NCBI RefSeq assembly: GCF_002994745.2 | Contig: NC_037091.1 | Location: 54,235,612 to 54,299,611, forward strand | Reading direction: 5' to 3' | Length of the DNA stretch: 64,000 bases | Source of the DNA: Rosa chinensis | Lineage: Eukaryota; Streptophyta; Magnoliopsida; Rosales; Rosaceae | Part shown: one piece after another, positions 47,280 to 59,396 of the stretch | How the letters are laid out: every line of letters begins with the position of its first letter | How positions within the stretch are numbered: position 1 is the first letter of the stretch | Program-made: the position numbers and the translations under genes | The notes under the pieces: model-generated | Seen by the model: the letters and a program-made list of their open reading frames with translations, nothing else | Told to the model about the DNA's origin: nothing | The model's database searches: none

Positions 47280-47640
47280 GTTGGATGAATCATATTTGTT
47301 AATATATGTAAAAATATGTTACTTTAAAGAGAGAATATCACAAATGGTCACTCAACTATTATTCAGTTATTCACTTTAGTCGCTTAATTAATTTTTTTCA
47401 TTAAAAAAATTATTTGCCACAATATTAATGATATTTTCACCTAATCAATTATGAAAAATTGAGAAATCTGTGTTAAAATAATTGGGAGAAGTGATTAAAG
47501 TGAGATAAAATGTTCTTTGGGTGACTAAAGTGATTGACAGAGTACTAGTTGAGTGACCAAAGTGTCGAATGAGTCATAGTTGAGTGATCACCATTTGTGG
47601 AATTTTCCCTACTTTAAATTGGTTTTTCCAAAAATCCTTA
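46788..47640. repeat. Segmental duplication, block B copy 2 (contains a MITE)
   Basis: Partner of 44528-45055. Similarity stops at 47320-47328 and resumes at 47610-47618 on the other side of the inserted MITE. A TA microsatellite lies at 47239-47270. Confidence 0.85.
47329..47609. mobile_element. Mutator-type MITE (281 bp) with 9-bp target duplication
   Basis: The ends are gagagaatatcacaaatgg and ccatttgtggaattttccc, inverted with four mismatches, and inversion continues inward through cactcaacta. The flanking 9-bp repeat tactttaaa is at 47320-47328 and 47610-47618. The related block at 44528-45055 has a single tactttaaa at the same place. Noncoding. Confidence 0.88.
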
Positions 47641-47684
47641 TTACATCAATTTACATATATAGATATTTTCTTATCAATTCAATG

Positions 47685-48190
47685 CTACAATGTGTTATTA
47701 GTTAAGCCTTATGTATTGCCTAAACTAAAAACAATGTGTTAAGTAAGCCTTAGCGCCATTGGCCCTCGGTACAAAAGAAAAATTGTAATCAAGCACGTAC
47801 TATATCTACATCAAAAATTTACTATATATACATGTATGTCATGCACAGAATTCGAACTGTCAATGAAGAGAGAGGAAGACTACTTATAACTTATACACCG
47901 TCAAATTTTATCTGTATGTCATACGTGTGTATGATAGAAATTTTCTATCTACATAGCTATTTTGTAGTTATTCTCTTTTTAGTTTAGTAATTCGTAGCTG
48001 TAACTTACATTTTTCGGACTTACTAACTTTTTTCAGCAATAATTTTTGTTACACATTGTGCATACTATTGAGGATCGATGATTAATCGTATGATGACTCT
48101 TTTCAATATACAACTTTCTGTTGTTAAATATCCTCCACGATTAACAAATGCTGGCCACCAACCTAGCTCATAATTAGCATTGGATAAATG
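47685..48190. repeat. Segmental duplication, block A copy 2
   Basis: Partner of 44061-44610. Shared passages include aaaatttactata, ttattctctttttagtttag and ttgaggatcgatgattaat. Confidence 0.8.
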
Positions 48191-49554
48191 ATCGATGCCA
48201 ACATCACAAATTCAAGATTAAATTGCCATCCCTGATATTGCCCTAGCTTTAGGCTTTATCATCTTTATTTATCTCCTATAAATAAGGTGTGAGCTAGCTA
48301 TCTACCTTGGCCACTAAAACGAAAAAACGTTGTCATATTTGACTGAAATTTCAATAACACCTATGTTGGTGAGTAATGGTGGCAAATGGCAAAATTGAAT
48401 GAATGTGTCTAAATCAATGAATTATTGGCCTCTCTCCATCCCTCTCCCTTTATCTCTCTCTCTCTCTCTCTCAATCTTCCTGCAATCATCGACCTGAGAA
48501 AAAGTCCAAATCATTTAAAGTATACTCATATTACGTCACCAAAATTAAAGCAATATACCCATATTCGCCCAAATATGTAGCTTTTCCAAGCAAAAGCTAA
48601 CCCTAAAACCATTGATACACTACGAAAAGAAAACAAACGCCCATCAAATCACTTAATCACACATGAAAAGAGATGGCTCCTTGTAACCATAAAAAGAAAG
48701 CCATATCTCCTTCTCTCCATCCGATGGCACCACCTAGCATTCTCAAAACCCAACCAAAATATACAATAACGCCAGATATGAATAACAACATGATTGTTCT
48801 TTGTCTCTAAGCTCATAACCACAAAAACAAAAACAAAAACAAAAAAAAAAACAAAAACAAAAAAACTGGGGCTTCTTTTTTCGAACTTGAGCACGAAAAA
48901 GAAAAAAAGGCCATGAGCCTAGTGAGATCCCCGACGCACACGAAACCTCAAGATATTGCATAACACTGAATTGGCTAGCTGCCCTAGCTTAGCTAGCACT
49001 ATGCCACTACCAAACAAATCCTAACAGAATCGAATCAAAAGCTTTCTCTCATTCTCCAAAAAAACTTGTGCGAGAAATTAGGGCTGACGCGGGGAGGCGT
49101 GTTTTGTTTTAACAGAAACGGCTGGAAAGGAAGGCTGTGTTTGGCGGAGCCCTATATCACGTGAATGGGGCTCTACTGGTCTGGACGGACACCTTTGCGG
49201 TCTGTGTGAGTAACGTAAAAAATCTCATTTCGTATACTCTAACTCCAAGAGCGTGAAATCCATGCCCTTGATTAATTAATAATTAGTTTTGAAACTGTTT
49301 TGTAATTGAGATTAATTAATAGTGATCATGATGAGTCGGGGGTTATCTTTGGTTTCTTATCGCATTACTGTGGTGAGTGCTATGAGCTTTTTCACTCGCG
49401 GTGGTGGGGCTTGTGGGGGTTTAATTAATTGTGGTTTTGAGGGGAGAAAGGAGTTTGTGGTATGCTACCTACTAAACTTCCATGTGTCATGCGACTAGAA
49501 TGAGTTTTATACGCACATATAATTCCTTTATTTGATATTACACCTTTTTGTGTG
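48191..49554. other. Intergenic DNA and SWEET upstream region
   Basis: No gene is seen. There is a CT microsatellite at 48453-48472 and an A/C-rich stretch (aaaacaaaaac repeats) at 48820-48865. The 300 bases before the TATA box should hold the SWEET promoter, but I cannot name individual elements. Confidence 0.45.
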
Positions 49555-49563
49555 TATATAAAG
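49555..49563 (+). promoter_or_regulatory. Candidate TATA box of the SWEET gene
   Basis: tatataaag lies about 220 bases before the start codon, implying a leader of about 190 bases. Confidence 0.55.
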
Positions 49564-49775
49564 GGAGCCAGCTGCGTAAACTTGTGAACCATCCAAGCAT
49601 TTCATTTTTCTCTGCATGATAAATACAGAGAAAGAACTAGGGTTTCTCAGCACTGAAACCCTTATATAGTTCTATCTCCTGCTTCTTCTTCTTTGATCTC
49701 AATCTTCTCAAAGTTTTTGTTACATTAAACCGAGTTTGATCACCCTTTCGAGTGTTTTTCGCTGTAATACCAGAT

Positions 49776-51604
49776 ATGGGGGCAGTAGCAGACAGTCAAC
49801 ATCCTTGGGCATTTGCATTTGGCATCCTAGGTAAATGCATATATATGTCATATAATTTTCGAACACACAGCTCTATACGGTCGATCAGTTGGCCCGCATT
49901 ATTTGTTATCTTATGGTGGTCATCATATCGGCCACATTCGGCTTCTCATCTTCTGAATTCTATCTTTCAACTTTCCAAAAACTATAGGCCAAACCATACA
50001 TCTCGCAAAATATTGAATTTTAGACCAAGTTGTTTTGTTGTCCTAATCTCTGTCTTGATATATATCTAGTTGATTTAGGAGTAAAGCTTATGTTTACTTA
50101 TCAATTGTTGACGCAATCACATGATCAACCTTCCTCATGCCCGCTATAATACTAATGAGTAGTTATGATCTTGGTAGTTTAGGAATTCCATTTGAATGAG
50201 TTCCTTGATTTCTAATACAGTTTCGTTTTGCATGGCAGGTAATCTAATTTCCTTCATGGTTTACTTAGCCCCAGTGTAAGTAATTAAACAACGAACCTTT
50301 TCTCTCCATGTACATGCAATATATATATATATATTTATTTATTTATTTATATATATTGTGTGTGTGTTTTACATAGTAGGCGAAAATATAATTAACTTTA
50401 ATTTTGTTTAATTGCAGGCCAACGTTTTACCGGATTTACAGAAAGAGATCTACTGAGGGTTTCCAATCGGTGCCGTATCTGGTAGCACTGTTTAGTGCCA
50501 CGCTTTGGCTCTACTATGCCATGCTGAAGCAAAATGCTGTGCTTCTTATCACAATCAACACCTTCGGAAGTGTAATTGAGACTCTGTACATCGCCATGTA
50601 TATTGTTTATGCAACAAAGGCTTCAAGGGTACGTGTGTTGCTTAAATTACGTAAAATATAGGCGCAACAAGTGTCAAGATTTGAATAGCTTCCTTTGTTA
50701 ATCATTTTCAAATAACTGATCTACTATTGTTGAATTTGATCGAGTGCAGAAATTCACTATCAAGTTACTAGGGTTTATGAACTTCGGACTCTTCTCATTG
50801 ATCCTTGTCGTTTTACACTATGCATTTCATAGTCAATACCGTGCCCCGGTTCTCGGATGGATCAACGTTGCCATTTCCGTTTGTGTTTTTGCAGCGCCCT
50901 TGAGTATTGTGGTAAGTTGCCTTGTATATTGATAATGTTTCCAAATTTATATTAAGCAATAATACAACATGTGTGGCAAGAAACTTTTTTCCTATATATA
51001 AAATGAATTTCTCTCTCTTAATTACCTAATTATAACTTATTTGTCCTTTTTGTAAATGTAGGCGCAGGTGATCCGCACAAAAAGTGTTGAATTTATGCCA
51101 TTCAGCTTATCATTCTTCCTTACTTTGAGTGCCGTGATGTGGTTTGCCTATGGACTGTTCCTCAAGGACATTTGCATAGCAGTAAGTAGTAATTATTTCC
51201 CAAAAATTACATATACGTACATCCCAATAATTAACTACTTCCACACTAACTAGTTTTCTCCTTTCATATAGCTTCCAAACGTGTTAGGTTTTGTCTTGGG
51301 TCTCCTTCAGATGCTACTCTACGCCATATACAGAAACCGCAAGCAGGTCATAGTTGATCCGGAGAAGAAGCTTCCGGCATCGGAGCATGTGAAAAACATA
51401 GTGATTTTGAGCACTATCGCAACATCCGAAGTTCATCCGGTGGATGCTAAGCCGTGCGATGGCAATGACGTCGAAGACGTGGACGGCAAAGATGAAAATA
51501 AGGATGTTGATGGTGATGAACATGAGAAGTGCGTGGTGGTGGTGGTGGATGTGGATGCATCGGGTGAGCTTCAACTGAAATCTGAAGAACCATGTGCAGT
51601 GTGA
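49776..51604 (+). CDS. SWEET sugar transporter, clade III type
   Basis: Six exons, 49776-49830, 50239-50275, 50418-50628, 50750-50911, 51062-51181 and 51272-51604, give 305 residues with canonical junctions. SWEETs are seven-helix membrane uniporters made of two MtN3/saliva triple-helix repeats. The first repeat covers about residues 10-95 ([32 protein letters not shown]). The second covers about 133-218 ([61 protein letters not shown]). These passages closely match what I know of Arabidopsis SWEET15 and SWEET10, which export sucrose across the plasma membrane, so clade III is likely. The cytosolic tail from about residue 225 is long and variable, with an acidic Asp/Glu-rich part and a run of valines, but keeps the SEVHPV motif of the clade. 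Which member it is cannot be fixed by eye. Confidence 0.94.
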
Positions 51605-51851
51605 GGTTCAACCACTGAGTGTAACCGTTACGACATGTCAGACGTAATTTCTAGCGCGAGAGTAGCTTCTTCTGGCTTCAAGTATCTCGACCTGCTCTTC
51701 TTGTTTTTGTGCTACAGCTATAAGTGAGTGGAAAAAGAAAGCTACAGCTATGGTGATTTCGCTTGTATAATCATTAACTTAGTATGTTTGTATGCATTTT
51801 GCGTTTGTCTTTTTCGTTTCATGTAGAACCATTATGTGTCCAAGTGTTAAC
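51605..51851 (+). other. Probable 3' UTR of the SWEET gene
   Basis: The sequence directly after the stop is not coding. It leads into the 147-bp tandem repeat at 51852. Confidence 0.4.
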
Positions 51852-52145
51852 AAAGATGGATTATATCAATTTGGGTCCCTGCATTAGTTGTGCGTCTTCA
51901 TCTTTCTCTTAATTATCCAGATTTTTGTAAATGTTGATGTATTATTGGCTTACATCCTCATATGATACCTGAACTATCACGTAATATATCAATTTAATAA
52001 AGATCGATTATATCAATTTGGGCCCCTGCATTAGTGGTGAATTAGTTGTGTGTCTTCATCTTTCTCTTAACTATCCAGAATTTTGTGTATAGTTGATGTA
52101 TTATTGGCTTATATCCTCATACATTATCCGAACTAACACGAAATG
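51852..52145. repeat. 147-bp tandem duplication downstream of SWEET
   Basis: Two units start aaagatggattatatcaatt (51852) and aaagatcgattatatcaatt (51999) and share gtcttcatctttctcttaa and gatgtattattggctta. Confidence 0.8.
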
Positions 52146-53134
52146 TACTTTTTGGTAATTACAAATTTTTAGGGAGTCTAGTGATATCTGTATTATCCAT
52201 CTGTTAGCCCCTATAGTACTTCCATCCATTATTCTGTTAAAAATGCCTATGTAGCAGTCATGTGACACCCATATAAGTAGAATATCAAAGATAAAATAGT
52301 TTTTTCATTTATGTTTGAAATTATAGTATTTAATATATTGAACATCTATAATTAAAAAGTACTTTGACACATAAAAAAATAAAAACAATATCTAGTTCCT
52401 TTCTTCGCTGTTCTCAGGATTCTGAGAAATTAATTTAAGTACTAAAAGAGTTAACATAAGGATAATACAGGTATAATTAGACTCTAAAAATTTATATGCA
52501 TTTCGTGATTGTTCAGATGATGGTTTCTAAGTGGCAAGGTATGTAATTACTACTTGATTACTTCAGGCACCAGGATTAGTCTTAAGATTAGAACATAGAA
52601 GTAGATCATTGTGTTATTTGTTTAATCTAATAAGTTATATGGTTAATCCCTGGTTTCTCAAGACAGAGGGTAACGTGATAAAAATGTGGTCAAAAAAAGA
52701 GACGAAAACAAAAAACACCAGAGACGGAGGCATGGAGCAGAAAAGTTTTTTTGTTTTTTCCTTTTTTTGGTCCAAGAACACTACAGGTACAAAGAGAGTT
52801 GACAACAGAAGAATAATACAGCATTATCCAGACGTGTTTACTCTCAAAATTTTTCAAAACGTCCTGTCCTTCTGTTCTCACTCTCCTAGAAGATAATTAC
52901 ACTTTCCTTTCATGCTTTCTTCTTCTTCTTCTTCTTCTTCATGTTTGGATCAAAGGCAAAAGAAAAGGAAAGGGTTAAATTAGAAAACATCTGTCGGCAT
53001 GCACCAGCTCCCTTGCACTGAGCAGCCAGAAGAAAACAACAACAACAACAACAACAAGAAGACAGCTTCTCACATCTTAGGAGGGAGGAAAGGAATCAAG
53101 GTAGACAAGGCATGGTATATCGTACTCAATGGCA
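52146..53134. other. Intergenic DNA between convergent SWEET and PBS1 genes
   Basis: AT-rich, with a TTC array (52918-52940) and a CAA array (53036-53056) that fall in or near the 3' UTR of the minus-strand kinase gene. No gene is supported. Confidence 0.5.
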
Positions 53135-56100
53135 CTACAAATTAGTACCATCAAAACTGCCCTGTGCACTCTGTCGTCTCTTCTCTCGCCAATTCTCACC
53201 CCACATCTTGGCCTCAGCAACAGCTCGTTCTCTATCCAAATCCCGGTTTAACATCCTTGCAGTTTCCTTTGGGGAATCATCCTTCTCAGACCCACCATCT
53301 AAATCCGGCCATTTGCGTCCAGATCCTCCTCCTTCCTCATTCCTCAATATCCTTCCACCTCTCTCATCTCTTCGTCTCTCATCCTTTTCTCCAGAACTTC
53401 TATGGCCATGCCCTGATGCAGCGGTAGGATCGTATGCCTGGTTGGCTAGATAAGATAGAGCAGTAACCACATCCCCAATCAGAGGACGTGTGGCGGCTTG
53501 TTCCTGAATGCACATGGATGCCACAGCAAGAGCTTGGTAGAGGCCCCTCATTGGATACCGGCCCTGCAGCCTCGGATCTGCCAATTTTGAAAACTTCCTG
53601 CGATCGTTGAACAAGGGACGTGCCTGTAAACACACATACACATAAAAACACATTACTTTGCAAACACAACTTTGTCAGAACCACAAACTTCGCAGAACAA
53701 GAAGATAGGTTATAGGCAAATGTGCTACAAATAAACAAAGTGAAAAAAAATTACCCAAGTGACAAGGTTCTGTTCCCCATGGGGTCTAGTGCTATCAATG
53801 GCTTTACGGCCAGTAATCAGCTCCAGAAACACCACCCCAAAACTGTAGACATCCGACTTCACTGTCAATTGTCCAGTCATTGCATACTCTGGAGCACAAT
53901 AACCATAAGTACCCATAACCCTGGTAGAAACATGTGACTTGTCTCCGGTAGGACCAAGCTTTGCGAGCCCAAAATCTGAAAGCTTAGGGTGAAATCCTTC
54001 TTCCAGTAATATGTTGGATGATTTGAAGTCCCTGTAAATAACTGGAGGGTTAGCCTTGTCATGTAGGTATTCCAATCCTTTGGCTGCACCAGCAGCTATT
54101 TTCATTCTTGTGTTCCAATCCAATACTTCTTTATCCAGAGGAACATCTGCAGAATGATCAACTCATCAAAACACTATTATGGATAAATTCAATTTTATCC
54201 TGTATGTAACTCCTGTACATAAATTATACAATTTTATTTGCAAAAGGTTCAATATAATTCAGCAAGACTCTTAATCACCACGAGGGGCAACATATGGTGC
54301 AATAACATGGAAAACAGATTTGTGTGCATTGTCTACTAGTCACCAAACTTTATATTAGATATGATGGCCCTGCCTCAAACCTGCCAGCCCCTCCACCTAC
54401 TGCATTTTCTTGTCATTGTTGAAACTAGTTATGAGGTGTGGTAGGTGTTTTCAGCTGTATTTCTTGCTCTTGTTTACTGCTGTTTATAGCAGTTTAATGT
54501 AAGTTTTTCATTTGTCCAAAAAATAAATAAATGACGCCACCAAAAACACGTGAGATTTTCTTTTCTGTATTTTACCAAGACATTTGACAACAAGACTAAT
54601 TCTCAACAGCAGTTCGACCTTGCAAGCGAAGAATTTCAACTTGTCACGTAATTCAACACTATATTGCACTAGTTATTAATGAAACAAAATTTAGACAGGA
54701 ATAAATTTCAAATCAGAGAAACAGACAATAAGCCAAAAGACAAAGGAGAATTAAAGAAAAAAGTTACCATGAAGGTGATCTTCCAATGATCCTAAGGGCA
54801 TAAACTCATAAACAAGAAGCCTTTGATCTCCATCCGCACAGTATCCAATCAGGTTCACAAGGTTAGTATGATGTAGAAGACTTAGCATGAGAACCTCAAC
54901 TAGAAACTCTCTATTACCCTGAAGTCCATTCCTATCCAATTGCTTAACAGCAACAATCTATGAAAGCCACAAAACAATTGTTAAGAATGCAGAATCACCT
55001 CTAACGGTTTCAAGTTGATTAGTGAAATCATGGTAGATAATTCTTTAGAGGAAAAACTGGTTTTTATTTCTTTAGCAGTTCTACCTTCTTTTGCCCTCGC
55101 ATTGATAGGTCAACCATGTGTTAAGTACTAATTTGCAGCCTCAAAAAAATATAAGCTATATTGGTTAGTATATAGTCTAATTATAGTTTGACCTGGAATC
55201 TATCTCCTACTATTTTACTTCAGATACTTATCGAACGCGCTTACTTATGTTTGATATCTAACTAATATTAAATATTTCTTGCAACAATTGCCTAATTTGC
55301 CTGTTTAATCAATTCATCTGTTCATTATATATAAATGAAAGATCATGGATCAGAAAGGAAATTTACTTGACCGGTGCTCTCGAGTCGCCCCTTGTATACA
55401 CGCCCAAAACCCCCTTCTCCTATGAAAGATTCTGGCCTAAAATTTTTTGTTGCAGCGGCAAGCTCACGAAAAGTGAAAGTTTGGGCAGCAATTTGACCCC
55501 CAGGTACTACATCCTTGGGATCAGGCATTTTGGACCCTACATCCACCCTTCTTGACCCCCCATTGCTTCTTGACCTTAGTCTGTCAACTCCTGCATAACA
55601 ATCACAAACAATTCAGTGCAGAACCATACGTATCGCAACCTTTCAACTTAAAACTTCACTGAAACGTTGAACGATCCAGTACATTTGTGAGAAATGAAAG
55701 TCAAAGCCGCAATTCCAATCAAATGTGGAATATACACATGATGAACTAAATTTGACATGTCTAAAATTAGCCATACTATCTGATATTCATCCCATCTCTT
55801 TCACATATGGAAATTAACCATATCTTTGGACAACACCAAATAAGAATCAGATCAACCTCAGCAATCAAAATCATCGTGAGATCCAATTTTCCCAAAGACA
55901 GCATCACCCTTTACAAACTACGTCAAAATCTAGTGGGGTCTACCTAAACTCCCTCAAATTCAGAGCTCACATACCTAAGCAATCTAGTCCAACTATACAT
56001 CCTCAAATAATTGAAACAAACAAGGCATCACTATCATCATCCAACATATTACGAATGATCAGAAACACCCAGATCAGATCGAGCAATAACAACACACTGA

Positions 56101-56276
56101 AACTACCAGATTACAAACAATTGATAAAACTAGCCGGAAAAGTTGAAGAACTAACCGGAAGGCAATCTCGAAATGTTAGAAGACACCGTCGGTTGACCCT
56201 GCTTCCGATCATCGCTTTCTTTCGCCGGATTCAGCTTCTCCTCCTCCTTGGAATCAAAACACGGAAAACACCCCAT
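53135..56276 (-). CDS. PBS1: PBS1 receptor-like cytoplasmic kinase (RLCK VII)
   Basis: Five exons on the minus strand, 56276-56156, 55590-55367, 54957-54768, 54146-53755 and 53623-53135, encode 471 residues. The N-terminus MGCFPCFDS has Gly2 for myristoylation and Cys3 and Cys6 for palmitoylation, so it should sit on the plasma membrane. Kinase motifs are [11 protein letters not shown] (98-108), catalytic K120 (VAVKQL), YRDFKSSN with D218, DFG (236-238) and APEY. The activation segment holds GDKSHVS (246-252), where the Pseudomonas protease AvrPphB cuts Arabidopsis PBS1. Sequence agreement with Arabidopsis PBS1 runs the whole length, including the tail ([20 protein letters not shown]), so orthology is strong. 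In Arabidopsis the NLR RPS5 guards this kinase. The loop read as SEMPH there is STRPH here (53779-53793). The gene is intact. Confidence 0.96.
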
Positions 56277-58976
56277 CTAACCCAAAATCAAATTCACCTC
56301 CTCTCCTTCTTCAATCCAAAAAAAGGATCAAAACTTGAAGTCTTCCAATCCAAAAAAGATCAAAACTTTGGTTTTGCAATCCAAGTAATCACAACAAGAA
56401 CAAGAACAACAACACCATGGCAGGCCTATCCAAAATTCGGGGCCTTTGAGTTTGTTTAAGCGATCAGGCAGATGCAGAAACGACAAGGCAACGAATCCAA
56501 CTTCTCTCAGAAACACCCAAAAACGATAACAAAGAGAAAGTGAAAACTAAAATGCTTTTGGGGGTCGTCCGTAGATAATCTGAAAAACAAAAAAGAGCCG
56601 GCTTTGTCTTCCACTTCGTTCACAACCCACTGAACCCGCACAACAGTATAAACACGCTCTCTCTCTCTCTAACTCCTTCCCTCTATCTTTGACCAAAAAT
56701 AAATAAAAACTAATAAAAATGGCAACTCTGTATCTCGCTCTAGATATTCTCAAAAAGCCTATTTTTTAACCGAGAAGGGTAAATCCTACCATGTTGTTCC
56801 GTGCAGACGAACACAAAGAGTTAAACTTAAATGGGAAAATAAAATTTGACCGTCTTGAACCCAACGAGTGGTTGTAAATTGTGCGGCCATAAATTACGAT
56901 AATTTTCCTTCTTCCTTTTGCTATTTGATTGAGAGCAAATAAACGTGTCGAACTGCACGATTGGCGGATTGCACAACGTCACTGTAGCAAGAACTGTGAC
57001 AAATGAATATTGACCGTTCAATATTTCAACGGTGGATGATCGTTGTTGGACCCACCCGCATGAAAACGATGGGTATTGTCTTCTCCGGTGAGAATATGCT
57101 CGGAGCAATAATCAAACTTGAGATTTGTTTTTGTTGGAATTTTGGACCAACTTAAGAGAGAAGGTATTGACGTTCATGTAAAAGCATCCTAAGTTGTGTG
57201 TGGTGAGGTTGATGAGGATTTGAAAGGTGGAATTCGACTTGCAAGTGATTACGTATGAAGAAAATGAAAGTCCAATTAAAACTTGATTTGGACGTAGAAT
57301 TCTTATGTTAGAATGACGAGTTGAGATTGAAAATTCTAGTTCTATGTAGATTTTTGTACGTCAAATTAGTAGATTTTTGTACGTCAAATTAGTAAGATTT
57401 TTATTTTTATCACTATAGCTCTGGAAGCCTTAATCCTTCTAGCTAATTAAGCTCACTTTCAATGGTATTGTTAATATGATAGATACACACATGTTTCTTT
57501 TTTTGAATCAAACCCGAATCCAGGTCCCGAAATATATACATCTAAAGCCATAATAGGCCGTTACATATACACATGCTTCTTTTGTAAATTAAATATGAAA
57601 TAAATTATGTCATTAGTTTACTACTTTATTTTTTGTGTAACATTTTGATTGATTAGTTTTATCTTATTATTCATATATCATTATACACAACATAAAGAAT
57701 GATAGATTGCTATATATATATATATACATACTTTTTTGTCACTGATATTGCATTATAGTTGGATCCATACATCAATTGATTTTAAAGAAGAAGGGAAAAA
57801 AAATTAACCTACCAGAAACAGCATAAAGACTTGTAAAATCTAGACAAATACTAATAAATCAATTATATATCATAGATTATAAAAACTCAAACAATTTTTT
57901 TTTAAATCAGAATTGAATACACCCCCCTTAGTGATGGTTATCCCATTGACTTTAACTCGTAATTTGTTTTTGTTATGGTAATAAAAATGACAATAATCAT
58001 CTATCTAGGTAATAGTATTGTTGAATAAACAATCAGGGGCCACCATCTAATGTATGGAAATCCAAGTCATCTGCCACATTTATTCAACATAATGGATGAA
58101 CCGATGAACTTTATGTCTCCAACTAATATAGCAAGTCACACAGAAGCATACAGTCCCCCCATTCTAAATGGAGCAACGAAGAAACTTAAAAACTCCTTGA
58201 TACAAGTTAACTCGTTATGTATAAGAAAATGGTCCAAAATTTCTCCCACTCCTTGAAGACAATGGTCCAAAATGAAGATGCCACAAGTCTGGCCCTTAAG
58301 ATTTTGGACTTGTTCATGAAGATTGAAATTTAATTTGATGCCAATGGTAGAAAAATTGGAATCCAGAAATAGTGCAGCACCGACAATATTCCAAAAGCGA
58401 TATCAGGGAAAATGGGGATTCTGGGTTTTGACATTTGTCAATGATTTTGTCAAAGTCTACCCGGAAGGTTCTCATTTATTTCATAAGTTTGGGAAAATTT
58501 ACTTTTTAGATTCAGACGCTGACATTAGCGTGTCTTCTTCTTTTGGTTTAATTCATGAGCTTCTGGATTTTTTTCGTTTATGACATTGGCTGGTACAGGA
58601 GTAAACAAGTTTATTGGGCCTATAAGCCCCACACGTCTGGTTCCAGCTGAGGCTTTTTTTTTTTTTTTTTTTCTGTTATACTTAATGTTATTGAATGGTA
58701 AACGTTGCAAAGTATGGTATCAAATTATCAATTTGGAACGGTCTCAGAATCTCCTAAGGGCATCTCTAATCCTTTAGTCAAAAGTCAAAGTCATTTAGTA
58801 AATTTAACACCTCTAGTGTCATTACTATTCATTCATGTTTTGCATCTCCAACCCTCTTTAGTCAAAAGTCATAACGACATAACCGTTTCATAATTTTAAT
58901 TATTTTAGATAATTATTTAACTACAATATGAATTTATATATCATACATAATAATCTTATATAATATATCATCGTTT
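56277..58976. other. PBS1 upstream region and intergenic DNA, no gene supported
   Basis: The first few hundred bases are the likely PBS1 promoter and leader. Short frames at 58050-58256 and 58323-58583 have no recognisable domain. Near 58757-58870 two similar phrases (gcatctctaatcctttagtca and gcatctccaaccctctttagtc) suggest a decayed MITE. A T-tract lies at 58653-58671. Confidence 0.45.
56656..56670. repeat. CT microsatellite upstream of PBS1
   Basis: About 380 bases upstream of the start codon. On the gene's sense strand it is a GA run, common in plant promoters and leaders. Confidence 0.7.
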
Positions 58977-59190
58977 TGTAAAAGTAAAATGGAATTGGAA
59001 TTGGTCTACTCATTTCATTTCATAGTCCATTTATATAGGGAGATAATTATAACGGAAATATCAATTACAATGATGACATTAAATGCTGATTGATCCGTAA
59101 TCCTTGTTGATTGATGGTAATCGCTAATTCCTTGATTCCCTCTCCGTCAGTCACTTTGACGAAGGCACATAATGTGTTTTTCCTTTAACA
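58977..59190 (-). repeat. Putative 3' LTR of the second Copia element
   Basis: Begins tgtaaaag and ends tttaaca, directly followed by ctccccctt (the polypurine tract on the minus strand). The outer limit is inferred from the TG start only. Confidence 0.6.
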
Positions 59191-59396
59191 CTCCCCCTTG
59201 TGCCAAGTCAAAGACGAAATGGTGCATGAGTTGTTGCCTCACTAAAAACCTTGCCAAGTAACAATAAAAACCCTGTGGGACGAAAAATACACATTGGTCG
59301 AAGGAAAAGAGCACAATGCACCTTCTATATTTGAGGATAACATGTGTGTGTTACACTCCCCCTGATGTCTACACCTCCTCCTGATGCTTGCATTAA

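Noticed and set aside
26835..56276. Metabolic gene cluster (GDPD, DCI1, SWEET, PBS1)
   Set aside because: The genes act in unrelated processes and compartments and are spaced by several kilobases of repeats. Nothing suggests joint regulation.
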